Part shown: positions 15,038 to 23,352 of the stretch, one piece after another
How the letters are laid out: every line of letters starts with the position of its first letter
How positions within the stretch are numbered: the first letter of the stretch is position 1
Source of the DNA: JBFWMG01 sp050251715
Lineage (GTDB): Bacteria; Desulfobacterota; Desulfovibrionia; Desulfovibrionales; Desulfovibrionaceae
Length of the DNA: 64,000 nucleotides
Assembly: GCA_050251715.1 (NCBI GenBank)
Contig: JBFWMG010000002.1
Span: 186,001 to 250,000 of the forward strand
Reading direction: 5' to 3'
Notes under the pieces: model-generated
The model's database searches: none
What the model was told of the DNA's origin: nothing
What the model saw: the letters and a program-made list of their open reading frames with translations, nothing else
Translations under genes and position numbers: made by a program

Positions 15038-15342
15038 GTTCCCCTCCCAGAAAAGATGCACATGCCGTTACGTGTATCTTCAAATAAATGCAAACTTTTT
15101 CCAAAACCTCACAAGACGATAACGGATGGCCCCCTAAATTCCCCGGATGGCGGGCGGGGGCGCTGGTGTCCTTGATTGTCCTTTGAGGAGTTTTCGGGTT
15201 TCCGGGTGGGGGGGCGGAAAGGTTTACGGCGGAAACCCTGGGCATGGGGTGGGAACCGGAAACCCGCGTGGGGTGGGAAGTTGTGTGGTGTTGCCGAGAA
15301 AATGTGGCCGGGCTATGTAGGGGGAAACAACCGGAGGAAAAC
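15038..15342. promoter_or_regulatory. Intergenic region with GGGTTTCC inverted repeats
   Basis: This 305-base gap between divergent genes contains CGGGTTTCCGG (15195-15205) and its exact complement CCGGAAACCCG (15256-15266), further partial copies, and two near-identical G-rich 12-mers around TGGGGTGGGAA. It probably holds the divergent promoters; no clear -35/-10 pair was identified. Confidence 0.35.
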
Positions 15343-15561
15343 ATGGTTAAGAGGCCCGGTCCAACCCCCATTCCCTTTGAGGTGACCATTGACGGCAAGA
15401 CCTTCAAGGCGACTTACACTCTTGACCGGGGCATGGTGCAGGTCAAGACGATGATAGGTGAACATTTCCGAGACATCGCAACGCAACAGGGCAACAGCCC
15501 GCCAGAGTCCATTGCCAGGATGCTGCTGCGGGAAATAGTGGATGGGATGAAAAGAACGTGA
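15343..15561 (+). CDS. Hypothetical phage protein, 72 aa
   Basis: CGGAGGAAAAC precedes the ATG. The product has a small beta-rich N-terminus (FEVTIDGKTFKATYTLDRG) and a C-terminal helix. It overlaps the downstream membrane gene, with which it forms a two-gene unit. No family is recognised. Confidence 0.6.
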   Translation: MVKRPGPTPIPFEVTIDGKTFKATYTLDRGMVQVKTMIGEHFRDIATQQGNSPPESIARMLLREIVDGMKRT

Positions 15562-15818
15562 GCAACCACCTCTTCTCCATCCTTGTGGGCTTGCTTCTGG
15601 GGGTGGTGTCGGCAATCGTGTCCAAGAGGATCGCCCGGCTCCTAGGCGTTCCCGAGGACAGCACCAGGCGCGACCTTATAGGGCTGGCCCTGTTTTGCTT
15701 CGGCGTGGTCCTGGCCACGTCCGTGGGCTTTGACGTCTTCCTGCTCGCCGTGGCGGGCATTGCCGTGGGTCTGTATGATAAAGAGGTCAAGGCGTTTCTT
15801 TCGGGCAAGCGCAAATAG
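15558..15818 (+). CDS. Small membrane protein, 86 aa
   Basis: A GTG start overlaps the stop of the upstream gene. There are two to three hydrophobic segments (about 5-22, 40-56 and 57-73) and a basic tail. A holin-like role is possible from size and topology, but the gene is far from the late operon. Confidence 0.5.
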   Translation: MSNHLFSILVGLLLGVVSAIVSKRIARLLGVPEDSTRRDLIGLALFCFGVVLATSVGFDVFLLAVAGIAVGLYDKEVKAFLSGKRK

Positions 15819-15857
15819 CCGCCTGTGGTGGCGGCCTGGTAATGGAGAGGGAAGGGG

Positions 15858-16190
15858 CTACTGGAAGAGTTGGATCACTGCGGACACGATTTCACACTTC
15901 TTGGCCTCGGAGAGCTGGCCGACGGTCTTTTTGACCAGAGAGTTTTCCACTGTGAAAAGCTTGGACGGCACCGCATAGCTCGGTTCGATTCGCAATGAGC
16001 CTGAGACAAGATCTGAATTATTGATCAAGATTCTTTGGGCCATGCCTCGACTTTGCGAGGTGATGGCGCAGACGGTGCTATCCACGCCCGGCAGGTCGGC
16101 AACAATGACCGCCGGGCGTAGTTCTGTTTTACTGCCGTCTGAGTAAGTGTAGGGAACCGTGACGACGGTACCTACTGCAAATGAGCCCAT
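15858..16190 (-). CDS. MazF/PemK-family toxin-like protein
   Basis: The 110-residue protein matches the MazF pattern: G-T-V-V-T-V-P near the start, L-R-P-A-V-I-V-A-D, the strand CAITSQ, then S-Y-x-V-P-S-K-L-F-T-V with K-K-T-V-G-Q-L. MazF proteins are sequence-specific mRNA endoribonucleases. The start lies inside the upstream TPR gene (19-base overlap), so translation is coupled. No ordinary AbrB or RHH antitoxin is nearby; the TPR gene holds the antitoxin position. Confidence 0.8.
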   Translation of the reverse strand: MGSFAVGTVVTVPYTYSDGSKTELRPAVIVADLPGVDSTVCAITSQSRGMAQRILINNSDLVSGSLRIEPSYAVPSKLFTVENSLVKKTVGQLSEAKKCEIVSAVIQLFQ

Positions 16191-16732
16191 GCCGCTGATT
16201 CCTCTTCACCTCCCCACACCTCGTCAAGCGAAGCGGAGGACATGTCCGTGCACATCCGGGTTAGGGCACGGGATTCGACTTCGTACCGGGCGGGGTGGTC
16301 CTCACCCTTGTTGAGCTTTGCCCACAAGGTAAGCAGCCTCTCAAGGGCAGGGCTGTCGAGCTCAAATGCCAGCTTGATGGCCAAGTTGAGATGTCTCGGA
16401 ACGTCAGGTGCCTTCTCAACGGCCTGTAAAAAATAAGATAATGCCTCTTCGTAGTGTTTGAGATATGACAACGAACAAGCATAATTGAACAAGAAGCAAG
16501 GCTGTGAGCTCAATTTGATAGCTATTTTGTGATGCTCTCTTGCGCGTTTTTCATCATTGGACAAGCACGCGAGGATGCCCAAGGCGCAATGAGCCACTTC
16601 GGGGGAGACGTTCATCAAGGCGTCGGCCTTCTTTATGTACATGGCAATTTCAAATTCGCTCAACTGCCCTTCACCGAGGCGTACGCTGATTTCGTCAACT
16701 AATCCGATATGTGCCGGTGCGGGTACTGACAT
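16172..16732 (-). CDS. TPR protein paired with MazF-like toxin
   Basis: The 186-residue protein contains helical pairs of TPR type, clearest in H-C-A-L-G-I-L-A-C-L and F-N-Y-A-C-S-L-S-Y-L-K-H-Y-E-E-A-L-S-Y-F, each about 34 residues. The C-terminal 40 residues are acidic. It precedes and overlaps the MazF-like gene, the usual antitoxin place. A TTGACA on its coding strand (16832-16837) lies about 100 bases upstream. An antitoxin or chaperone role is inferred from arrangement. A type III secretion chaperone-like origin of the TPR is an alternative. Confidence 0.65.
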   Translation of the reverse strand: MSVPAPAHIGLVDEISVRLGEGQLSEFEIAMYIKKADALMNVSPEVAHCALGILACLSNDEKRAREHHKIAIKLSSQPCFLFNYACSLSYLKHYEEALSYFLQAVEKAPDVPRHLNLAIKLAFELDSPALERLLTLWAKLNKGEDHPARYEVESRALTRMCTDMSSASLDEVWGGEEESAAWAHLQ

Positions 16733-16948
16733 TGTGCACCTCCGCGCTCAATAATTAAGGTTTTCATACATGCTCAATACGTGGATGCCATGCGCATGCG
16801 TTCGCAAGCATTACCCGCGATAGCCCTTATCTGTCAAATTATCACTATTTGGGAAATATGCAATCCCTGCGCCAGAATCACTTTGGCTGCGAGTTTTGCA
16901 TAATTTGCATTTCATCCCTCATTTCCCGCCCAGGCGCGGGGGGCGTGT

Positions 16949-16979
16949 GACGTTGGGCGCTGCGTGAGCGCGTAACGTC
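16949..16979. promoter_or_regulatory. 31-bp palindrome upstream of late operon
   Basis: Arms GACGTT-gg-GCGCT and AGCGC-gt-AACGTC flank a 5-base centre. It is a candidate activator site for the Ogr-like zinc-finger protein. Confidence 0.45.
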
Positions 16980-17060
16980 CACATAATCCCACATATACCG
17001 CATATATCATGGGCCGCGTGTCATGCGCGGGCTAACCTGCCGTCCAGCACTTCCACAACC

Positions 17061-17110
17061 TGCGGCGGCGGGGGCCGTTGTCCCGACAACCTACCCGCCC
17101 CGCCGCCGCA
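17061..17110 (+). promoter_or_regulatory. Structured leader hairpin before the late operon
   Basis: A 13-bp stem (TGCGGCGGCGGGG / CCCCGCCGCCGCA) encloses a second perfect stem GTTGTC-CC-GACAAC. The structure ends 6 bases before the AGGAGG of the first late gene. It could act in antitermination, translation control or packaging. Confidence 0.5.
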
Positions 17111-17128
17111 CACTCCTAGGAGGCGTCG

Positions 17129-17653
17129 GTGGACCCTATCACGTACATCATTGATTACTGGCAGTGGATCCTGCTCGGGCTGTTCGTGGCCGAGAAGATT
17201 GTCAAGATATCGCCCTGCACCTGGGACGATATCGTGGTGGACGGCATCAAGGCTGCGCTCCAGTCCATGACAGGCAGGAAGATCGGCATGCTGCTCATCG
17301 TTGCGGGCATGGCGGGCGCGGTCACGCTGCCAGGATGCGCCATGAAGAGCCTGGCCGCTCCGGACAAGGCGGCGGCCATCGGCTACGAGCTGTCCCAGGC
17401 CTACACCGCCGCGCATGCGCAATACCTCGCTGTCTACGAGGTGTCCGACGATGGCGTGCGGGACGTCATGCGCGACAAGATCGCCCCCGCGCTCAACACA
17501 GCCAAGCACACCATCGCCGCCTACTGCGAGGCCGCCGCCGTCTACAAGGATACCAGCCAGGAGCCGCCCGACCTTGCCGCGCTGCTGGCCGCCGCTGTGC
17601 GCGCCATGGGCGACGTGACCGAAATCCTCGATACCTGGATGCCCAAGGAGTGA
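17129..17653 (+). CDS. Two-span protein with internal lipobox (lysis-type candidate)
   Basis: The GTG start has AGGAGG eight bases upstream. The 174 residues contain one hydrophobic span at about 8-25, a second at 52-68, and directly after it L-P-G-C (67-70), a lipoprotein processing box preceded by basic R-K. Read from the internal Met47 this would be a normal lipoprotein signal. Such nesting recalls spanin or holin pairs. The first position in the late operon supports a lysis role, but no family is recognised. Confidence 0.55.
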   Translation: MDPITYIIDYWQWILLGLFVAEKIVKISPCTWDDIVVDGIKAALQSMTGRKIGMLLIVAGMAGAVTLPGCAMKSLAAPDKAAAIGYELSQAYTAAHAQYLAVYEVSDDGVRDVMRDKIAPALNTAKHTIAAYCEAAAVYKDTSQEPPDLAALLAAAVRAMGDVTEILDTWMPKE

Positions 17654-17655
17654 CC

Positions 17656-17820
17656 ATGGCGACTGCCGAGCGTCTGACCTGCCAGTGTCCCGCGTGTAAG
17701 CGCGAAGGGCTGCACTTGAGTGATTGCGCTGTCCACAACGGCCCGGCGCTTCCCGTGGTCCCCTGCGACTGCGGGCTGTCCTCCTCCAACGCCGACCATG
17801 ACAAGGAGATGCCCGAATGA
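17656..17820 (+). CDS. Small zinc-binding protein, 54 aa
   Basis: CQCPAC near the start, CAVH in the middle and PCDCG near residue 37 are probable metal ligands. It begins two bases after the preceding stop and overlaps the next start. Function is unknown. Confidence 0.5.
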   Translation: MATAERLTCQCPACKREGLHLSDCAVHNGPALPVVPCDCGLSSSNADHDKEMPE

Positions 17821-17993
17821 CAACCTTCCTCAAACTTCTCATGGCCATTACCGCCGCGTGGCAGGCAGGGTCGCCCACTCTTTTTGAGATGGCCGAGCGC
17901 CTGTCCGCCGAGGGATACGATGTGCCCGGGGGCGACGATCTGCGCGTCGCCGCCGCCGCGCTGCGCGAACTGCCCGACCTTCCCACTGCATAG
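17817..17993 (+). CDS. Small phage protein, 58 aa
   Basis: A helical peptide (MTTFLKLLMAITAAWQAG then an acidic C-terminal half) that overlaps the previous stop by ATGA. Position and packing support it. No family is recognised. Confidence 0.5.
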   Translation: MTTFLKLLMAITAAWQAGSPTLFEMAERLSAEGYDVPGGDDLRVAAAALRELPDLPTA

Positions 17994-18001
17994 CTGCGGT
18001 A

Positions 18002-18259
18002 ATGGAACAGCTCTTCGCACAGTACGCGGCCCCGTTCGTGGGAGCGGGGTTCGTGCTGTGGTTCATCAAGGACCGCTTCGGCAAGTCCGACGAGAAGCTG
18101 GACACCATCACCGCGAGGCTTGACCGCATCGAGGCCGAACAACAGAAGACGGCGCTGTCCGTGGCTGCGAATTGCGCTACCCGCGAGGACACCAAGGAAT
18201 TGTGGAAGCGGATGGACGATCACGAGACGCGCATTACCCGCATGGAGGCCAGCAAATGA
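18002..18259 (+). CDS. Membrane-anchored coiled-coil protein, 85 aa (holin-accessory-like)
   Basis: An N-terminal hydrophobic helix (PFVGAGFVLWFI) is followed by about 60 residues of heptad-rich coiled coil. The shape matches XhlA-type or holin-associated phage proteins placed before terminase genes. It overlaps the terminase small-subunit start. Confidence 0.5.
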   Translation: MEQLFAQYAAPFVGAGFVLWFIKDRFGKSDEKLDTITARLDRIEAEQQKTALSVAANCATREDTKELWKRMDDHETRITRMEASK

Positions 18260-18825
18260 GCTATTCGCCCGCCGTGTGGGATGAGGTGCAGCGTCTCTAC
18301 CGCGCCGGGGCTCCGGCCCGGCAGATAGCCCGCACCGTGCCCGACTCGCCCAGCCACACCGCCATCCTCAAGCGCGCCCGCGTCCAGGGTTGGAAGCAGG
18401 ATCTCGGCCAGGACATCCGCAGCGAGACCAACGCCCAGCTCCAGGCCGAGGACGCAGCCCGCGTGCTGGGCACGAGCGCCGACGAGCTGCACCTGCTGCC
18501 CGCAGCGGACGTGGTTCGCGCCGCCGCGCGCGGCGCCGTGGAGGTGGTGCAGGGGCACCGCGCCTTGACCTCTGACCTGCATGGCATCGTGCTTGTTGAA
18601 ATACAGCACATCAAGGAATGCCAGGTGGATGGTGAAATCAAGGGCCAGGAGATCAAGCGCTTGGCCGAGACCATTGAAAAGCTCATCCGCATGGAACGCC
18701 AGGCGTATGGCCTGACCGACGACGCACCGGAACATGACACGCCCGAAGGGATGGATGATGACGCACTCGACGCCCGCATTGCAGAGCTCGAACGCGAAGT
18801 TGGCGCTTTACAACCTGTTGGCTGA
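18256..18825 (+). CDS. Terminase small subunit
   Basis: The 189-residue protein has an N-terminal helix-turn-helix (VQRLYRAGAPARQIARTVP, with a K-R-A-R-x-x-G-W end), a long central helix for oligomerisation and an acidic C-terminus. It directly precedes and overlaps (71 bases) the large terminase. It should recognise phage DNA and regulate the ATPase/nuclease. Confidence 0.75.
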   Translation: MSYSPAVWDEVQRLYRAGAPARQIARTVPDSPSHTAILKRARVQGWKQDLGQDIRSETNAQLQAEDAARVLGTSADELHLLPAADVVRAAARGAVEVVQGHRALTSDLHGIVLVEIQHIKECQVDGEIKGQEIKRLAETIEKLIRMERQAYGLTDDAPEHDTPEGMDDDALDARIAELEREVGALQPVG

Positions 18826-20251
18826 AAAGCGGCGCAGGCTGGAAGGACGCAAGCTGTTCCGGATGTATCCGGAGGCTGGGCCCGTGGCGCGGCATCTCTA
18901 TCCCAAGCATATGCAATACTTCGCGGCAGGGCCGACGCACCGAGAACGACTCATCCTGGCCGCCAACCGCGTGGGCAAGACCGAATACGTGGGCGGCTAC
19001 GAGATGTCCCTGCACCTGACCGGACGCTATCCGGACTGGTGGACCGGCAGGCGGTTCAGCCACGGCATTCAGGCCTGGGCGGCGGGCAACACCAAATACA
19101 CCACCCGCGACATCATCCAATTCAAGATGCTCGGCCCCATCGACAGAATGGGCACGGGCAACATCCCCGCCGACGCCATCCTGGGCACGCGCATGTACAC
19201 CGGTGTTCCCGAAGCCGTGGAGGTGGTCAAGGTCCGCCACGTCTCGGGCGACGTCAGCGTGCTCAAGTTCAAGAGTTACGAACAGGGCCGCAGCGCCTTC
19301 GAGGGTACGGAGATCCACGTCATCTGGTGCGACGAGGAGCCGCCGCTCGACGTGTACGTGGAGTGCCTGACGCGCACCATGGCCACCGGTACCTTCGAGG
19401 GCGGCATGATCCTGCTCACCTTCACCCCACTCATGGGCATGAGCGAGGTGGTGCTCGCGTTCCTGCCCGGCGGCAAGCTGCCCGAAGAGCGCAGCGCCAC
19501 CGGAAAGTACGTGGTCTCGGTCACCTGGGACGACGTGCCGCACCTCTCCGAGACCGAAAAGGCCGAATTGCTGGCCAGCTACCCGCTGCACCAGCGTGAC
19601 GCCAGGTCCAAGGGTGTGCCGCAGCTCGGCGCGGGGGCCATCTATCCCATTCCGGAAGATGACGTGGTGGTGGCGGATTTCGCCATCCCTGCGCACTGGC
19701 CGCGTTTCTACGCGCTGGACGTGGGCTGGAACCGCACCGCCGTGGGCTGGTACGCCCTCGACCGCGACACGGACACCCTCTACCGCTACGCCGAGCATTA
19801 CCGGGGCCAGGCCGAGCCGGACGTGCACGCGGCGGCCATCCGGGCGCGGGGCGAGTGGCTGCACGGCGTCATTGACCCGGCCTCGCGCGGGCGGTCGCAG
19901 CATGATGGGGAACAGCTCGTCAAGAAATACCGGGAGCGGGGGTTGCATCTGCATTTTGCCAACAACGCCGTGGAGGCCGGAATTTTCGAGACCTGGCAGC
20001 GCATGAGCACCGGGCGGCTCAAGGTGTTCAAATCCTGCGGCCACTGGTTCGAGGAATTCCGCCTCTACCGCCGCGACGACAAGGGCCGGATCGTCAAGGA
20101 AAACGATCACTGCATGGACGAAACCCGCTACGCGGTGATGTCCGGCATAGCGCAGGCCCGCACAAAGCCGGTGGAAACGGCGCGCCAGACCCACGCCGTG
20201 GCCAGCGGGCGCATCATGCCCCAGGGCAGCCGCCAAACCCACGCGAGATAA
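18755..20251 (+). CDS. Terminase large subunit
   Basis: The 498-residue packaging motor has Walker A AANRVGKTE near residue 70 and Walker B V-I-W-C-D-E-E near residue 190. The C-terminal nuclease domain includes YALDVGWN (first acidic residue), a central ID in GVIDPAS, and D-E-T-R-Y. The start is taken at the first of two adjacent ATGs with GAAGGG upstream. Confidence 0.9.
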   Translation: MMTHSTPALQSSNAKLALYNLLAEKRRRLEGRKLFRMYPEAGPVARHLYPKHMQYFAAGPTHRERLILAANRVGKTEYVGGYEMSLHLTGRYPDWWTGRRFSHGIQAWAAGNTKYTTRDIIQFKMLGPIDRMGTGNIPADAILGTRMYTGVPEAVEVVKVRHVSGDVSVLKFKSYEQGRSAFEGTEIHVIWCDEEPPLDVYVECLTRTMATGTFEGGMILLTFTPLMGMSEVVLAFLPGGKLPEERSATGKYVVSVTWDDVPHLSETEKAELLASYPLHQRDARSKGVPQLGAGAIYPIPEDDVVVADFAIPAHWPRFYALDVGWNRTAVGWYALDRDTDTLYRYAEHYRGQAEPDVHAAAIRARGEWLHGVIDPASRGRSQHDGEQLVKKYRERGLHLHFANNAVEAGIFETWQRMSTGRLKVFKSCGHWFEEFRLYRRDDKGRIVKENDHCMDETRYAVMSGIAQARTKPVETARQTHAVASGRIMPQGSRQTHAR

Positions 20252-20261
20252 GGAGATAAGC

Positions 20262-20546
20262 ATGGCAGTATTGTTTGGCGGATCACCATCCATAAGCGCG
20301 CCGGCTGCGGTGGAGACCACGCCTGCGGTCACCATCCCATGGGAGCAGACAGAGGAAGGCAAGGCGCAACTGGCAGAGGATGAGCGGAAGGCGCGCATCG
20401 AGGATGCCAAGAAGACGGAGCTGGCGCGTCTGAAGGCGGCACAGGGGCGCTCCGGGGCCATGCGCACCGGGGCAACGGGGATTTTGGGGGATGCGAGCGT
20501 GGGCAAGTCGGTGCTCACGGGGTCGCTCAAAAAAACACTGGGATAA
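20262..20546 (+). CDS. Small structural-region protein, 94 aa
   Basis: The N-terminus is Pro/Ala-rich. A charged helix (AQLAEDERKARIEDAKKTEL) and a Gly-rich C-terminus (GATGILGDASVGKSVLTG) follow. Similar small proteins precede portals in BPP-1/Bcep22-type podoviruses. The exact role is unknown. Confidence 0.5.
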   Translation: MAVLFGGSPSISAPAAVETTPAVTIPWEQTEEGKAQLAEDERKARIEDAKKTELARLKAAQGRSGAMRTGATGILGDASVGKSVLTGSLKKTLG

Positions 20547-20549
20547 GCC

Positions 20550-22226
20550 ATGCGCACCTTCCCCAACGACAGCAAGGACATCGCCCGGGAGTTGGAGCGC
20601 CGTCTTGGCGTCCTGCAGGCCAAGCGGCGGCCATGGAACCCCATATATGAAGAGGTGGCCGATTATATAGGGCCTGCCTACAGGGGGTTTTTGTCCAAGC
20701 CGACCACGCCGCAGGAGCGGCGCGACAATGACCTGGACTCCACGGCGCGGCGGGCGTCCCTCATCTGGGCCGCAGGGTTGCGCAACGGCATGTCTAATCC
20801 GGCTGACAGGTGGTTCAACCTGGGCCTGGACGATGATGATATGGCTAAATGGCCTCCGGCTGCGCGTTGGCTGCAAGGCTCGGAGGACCGCTACTACGCC
20901 CGGTTCGGGCGCTCCAATTTCTACCAGGCGCTGGTTGTGAATTATCAGCAGTTGGGGTTGTTTGGCGTCAACTCGCTGTACATCGACGAGGACGCGCAGG
21001 ACGGTATGCGCTTCATGGCCATGCCGATGCACCAGGCCAACATCTCCTTTGATTCGAAAGAGCGTTTGACTGTGTTTTACCGCGTCATGGGCATGTCGCC
21101 CACGGATCTGGTGCACGAGTATGGCGAAAAGGCGCTGCATGAGACCGTGCGCAAGGCCTACGACAAGGGGGGGGATGAAGGGGAAGTGCAGGTCTTGCAC
21201 GCCGTTTTCCCGCGCGAGAACGGGAACAGAGGGCCATTTGCCAACAACCTGCCGTACGCCAGCTTTATCATGGACCTGGACAACTCCCACCTGATGGCGG
21301 AAGGCGGCTATGAGCACATGCCGTTTTCCGTGTCACGGTGGTTCGTATTGCCCGGCATGGCGTACTCGTATTCGCCGGGCACGGAAGCGCTGGCCGACAA
21401 CCGCATGCTCAACGAGATCAAGGCGCACATCCTGGAGGCCGGGCAAATGGCCGTGCGCCCGGCCTACATGGTTCCGGACGACGGCTTTATCGGAAAATTT
21501 TCCATGGAACCCGGTGCACTGAACTACTACCGCAAGGACGAGACCACCAGCGCGTCGGATTTTCAGCCCTTGAGCGTAGGCGGCGACCCGCGCTTTGGCG
21601 TGGATCTGCTCAACGAGGCCAAGCGCGAAATCGATGAGGCGTTCATGGTTGATCTCTTCCTCTCCCTGCGCCAGCGCATCAACTCCGGATCAACACCCAC
21701 GGCCCAGGAAGTCTACCAGCTCAACAACGAGCGCATGTTTCTGCTCGGGCCCATGCTGGACAACTACCAGCGCGAATTCAACACCATTTTTGACCGCATC
21801 TTCAGTCTGATGTGGCGCCGGCGCGAGATCCCGCCGCCGCCGCGCGAACTGGCCGGGCACACCCTGCGCGTCAAGTTCGTTTCCCCGCTCATGCTGGCCC
21901 AGGCCGCGAACAAGACCAAGGCCATCATGCAGGGCTACGCCTACGCGCAGCAGATTGCGGCGGTGGCCGGGCCGCAGGTGCTGGACAATTTCAAGCATGA
22001 CGAGAACGTGCGAGCCATTGCGGAGCAGAGCGGATTCCCCGCCGACGGGCTGCAAGACCCCAAGGCGGTTGCGGCCATCCGGCAGCAGCGCGCCCAGCAG
22101 GAGCAGGCGGCGAAGATGAACCAGGAGCTGGCGGGCGTGGCGGCCATGGCCCCCAATCTGTCCAAGGCGCCCGAGGAAGGCAGCCCCGGCAAGATGGTCA
22201 TGGACGCCCTGGGAGGCGCGGCGTGA
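20550..22226 (+). CDS. Portal (head-to-tail connector) protein
   Basis: The 558-residue protein matches the T7-like head-tail connector family: R-x-P-W-N-P-I-Y-E-E-V-A-D-Y near residue 27, S-x-L-I-W-A-A-G-L-R-N-G-M-S-N-P, and a C-terminal segment (L-M-L-A-Q-A-A-N-K). It forms the dodecameric ring at the capsid vertex through which DNA is packaged and ejected. It is placed correctly after the terminase. Confidence 0.9.
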   Translation: MRTFPNDSKDIARELERRLGVLQAKRRPWNPIYEEVADYIGPAYRGFLSKPTTPQERRDNDLDSTARRASLIWAAGLRNGMSNPADRWFNLGLDDDDMAKWPPAARWLQGSEDRYYARFGRSNFYQALVVNYQQLGLFGVNSLYIDEDAQDGMRFMAMPMHQANISFDSKERLTVFYRVMGMSPTDLVHEYGEKALHETVRKAYDKGGDEGEVQVLHAVFPRENGNRGPFANNLPYASFIMDLDNSHLMAEGGYEHMPFSVSRWFVLPGMAYSYSPGTEALADNRMLNEIKAHILEAGQMAVRPAYMVPDDGFIGKFSMEPGALNYYRKDETTSASDFQPLSVGGDPRFGVDLLNEAKREIDEAFMVDLFLSLRQRINSGSTPTAQEVYQLNNERMFLLGPMLDNYQREFNTIFDRIFSLMWRRREIPPPPRELAGHTLRVKFVSPLMLAQAANKTKAIMQGYAYAQQIAAVAGPQVLDNFKHDENVRAIAEQSGFPADGLQDPKAVAAIRQQRAQQEQAAKMNQELAGVAAMAPNLSKAPEEGSPGKMVMDALGGAA

Positions 22227-22498
22227 GCGCGGCAAGCAAGCTGAAGGCGGCCCGCGAGGCGCAGGACGCGGAGCGGCGGCTGCACCGCTGCATGGTGCGT
22301 GTCTTTGAGACCCCGGACGGCAAGCGCGTGCTGGGCTGGCTGCGGATGCAGTGCTTCATGCTGCCAGGCCAGCACGGCATGCCCGTGACCGGGGCCGCGC
22401 CGCCCGAGGCGCAACTGTCGCGCATGCGGCTGTTCCAGCTCATGCAATTCTATATGGATGCAAGCAATTTTCCGTCAACCGCACAAACCGAGGAGTAG
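22223..22498 (+). CDS. Bbp19-like phage protein, 91 aa
   Basis: The GTG start overlaps the portal stop. The pattern F-x-T-P-x-G-K-R-V-L-G-W-L and then Q-L-S-R-M-R-L-F-Q-L-M matches the small Bbp19 family between portal and scaffold in BPP-1-type phages. Function is unknown. Confidence 0.65.
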   Translation: MSAASKLKAAREAQDAERRLHRCMVRVFETPDGKRVLGWLRMQCFMLPGQHGMPVTGAAPPEAQLSRMRLFQLMQFYMDASNFPSTAQTEE

Positions 22499-22500
22499 TT

Positions 22501-23346
22501 ATGGACCCGAACGGAGCCCCGCAGTCCCCGGAAACCGGGCAAGACACTGGGACACCTCCCGCCCCCGTGGCCCAGGAGCAGCATTGGACCGCCAGCCTTT
22601 CCGATGACCTGACCTTTGAGACAACGGACGATTCCGGCGCAGTGGTGGCAAAACCGCTGCGCGAGCACGCCAAGCTCCAGGAATTCAAGAGCGTGGGCGA
22701 CCTGGCCAAGGCCTATGCCAACGCGGAAAAGCTGATCGGCAAGCGGCAGATCGGCATCACTCCCCCCGACAAGGACGCCCCCGACGAGGCCAAGGCGGCA
22801 TGGGACAAGGAGTTCCGCAAGGTGATGGGCGTGCCTGACGCGCCGGACGCCTATGAGATCGCCATGCCCAAGGGCATGGAGGCCGACCCGGCGCTCATGG
22901 GGTTCTTCAAGGGCGCGGCCCACGAACTCGGCTTGAGTCCGCAGCAGGCCCAGACGTTCAGCGACCGCTACAACGACTTCATCAAGGACTACTGGGGCAA
23001 GGCCCAGGCCGCTATGCAGGGTGAGGAAGAGAGGGCGGAAAAGGCCAGGAAGGAAGAGGTGGTCAAGACCCTGGACACCCTGTGGGGCAAGGACAAGGAA
23101 CGCAATGCGGAGATAGGCATGCGCGGGTTCGACCTCGCCGTGCAGATGGCGGGCGTGGACGCCGAAGAGGCCAAGGCTTTCATGGAAAGCACCAAGCTTG
23201 GCGACCATCCCGTGCTTCTCCGCATCTTCCACGCCCTCGGCAAGGCCCAGGCGGAACACGCCACCCCGCCCGGAGGCGGGCCAGGTGGCGGCACCCCGAC
23301 AAAGGAACAACGCTACAGCGAAATGTTCAATCAAAAAGGAGGCTAA
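22501..23346 (+). CDS. Capsid scaffolding protein
   Basis: This 281-residue, acidic, mostly helical protein lies directly before the major capsid gene, as phage scaffolds do. It contains S-V-G-D-L-A-K-A-Y-A-N-A-E-K-L-I-G, an element common in T7-like scaffolds, and a disordered Pro/Gly C-terminus. Confidence 0.75.
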   Translation: MDPNGAPQSPETGQDTGTPPAPVAQEQHWTASLSDDLTFETTDDSGAVVAKPLREHAKLQEFKSVGDLAKAYANAEKLIGKRQIGITPPDKDAPDEAKAAWDKEFRKVMGVPDAPDAYEIAMPKGMEADPALMGFFKGAAHELGLSPQQAQTFSDRYNDFIKDYWGKAQAAMQGEEERAEKARKEEVVKTLDTLWGKDKERNAEIGMRGFDLAVQMAGVDAEEAKAFMESTKLGDHPVLLRIFHALGKAQAEHATPPGGGPGGGTPTKEQRYSEMFNQKGG

Positions 23347-23352
23347 CGCCCC

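Larger units (their letters stand above)
16733..17128. promoter_or_regulatory. Late-operon control region
   Basis: This 396-base gap lies between the divergent TPR-MazF unit and the late operon. It contains an AT-rich part with TTTGCAT repeats near 16895, ATGCGCAT palindromes near 16790, a 31-bp palindrome and a strong leader hairpin, the last two listed separately. I could not assign a consensus -35/-10 for the late promoter, which fits dependence on an activator. Confidence 0.5.

Noticed and set aside
16241..16700. Classic AbrB or RHH antitoxin next to the MazF-like toxin
   Set aside because: I read both strands around the toxin; only the TPR frame fits, and it has no AbrB or RHH motif.
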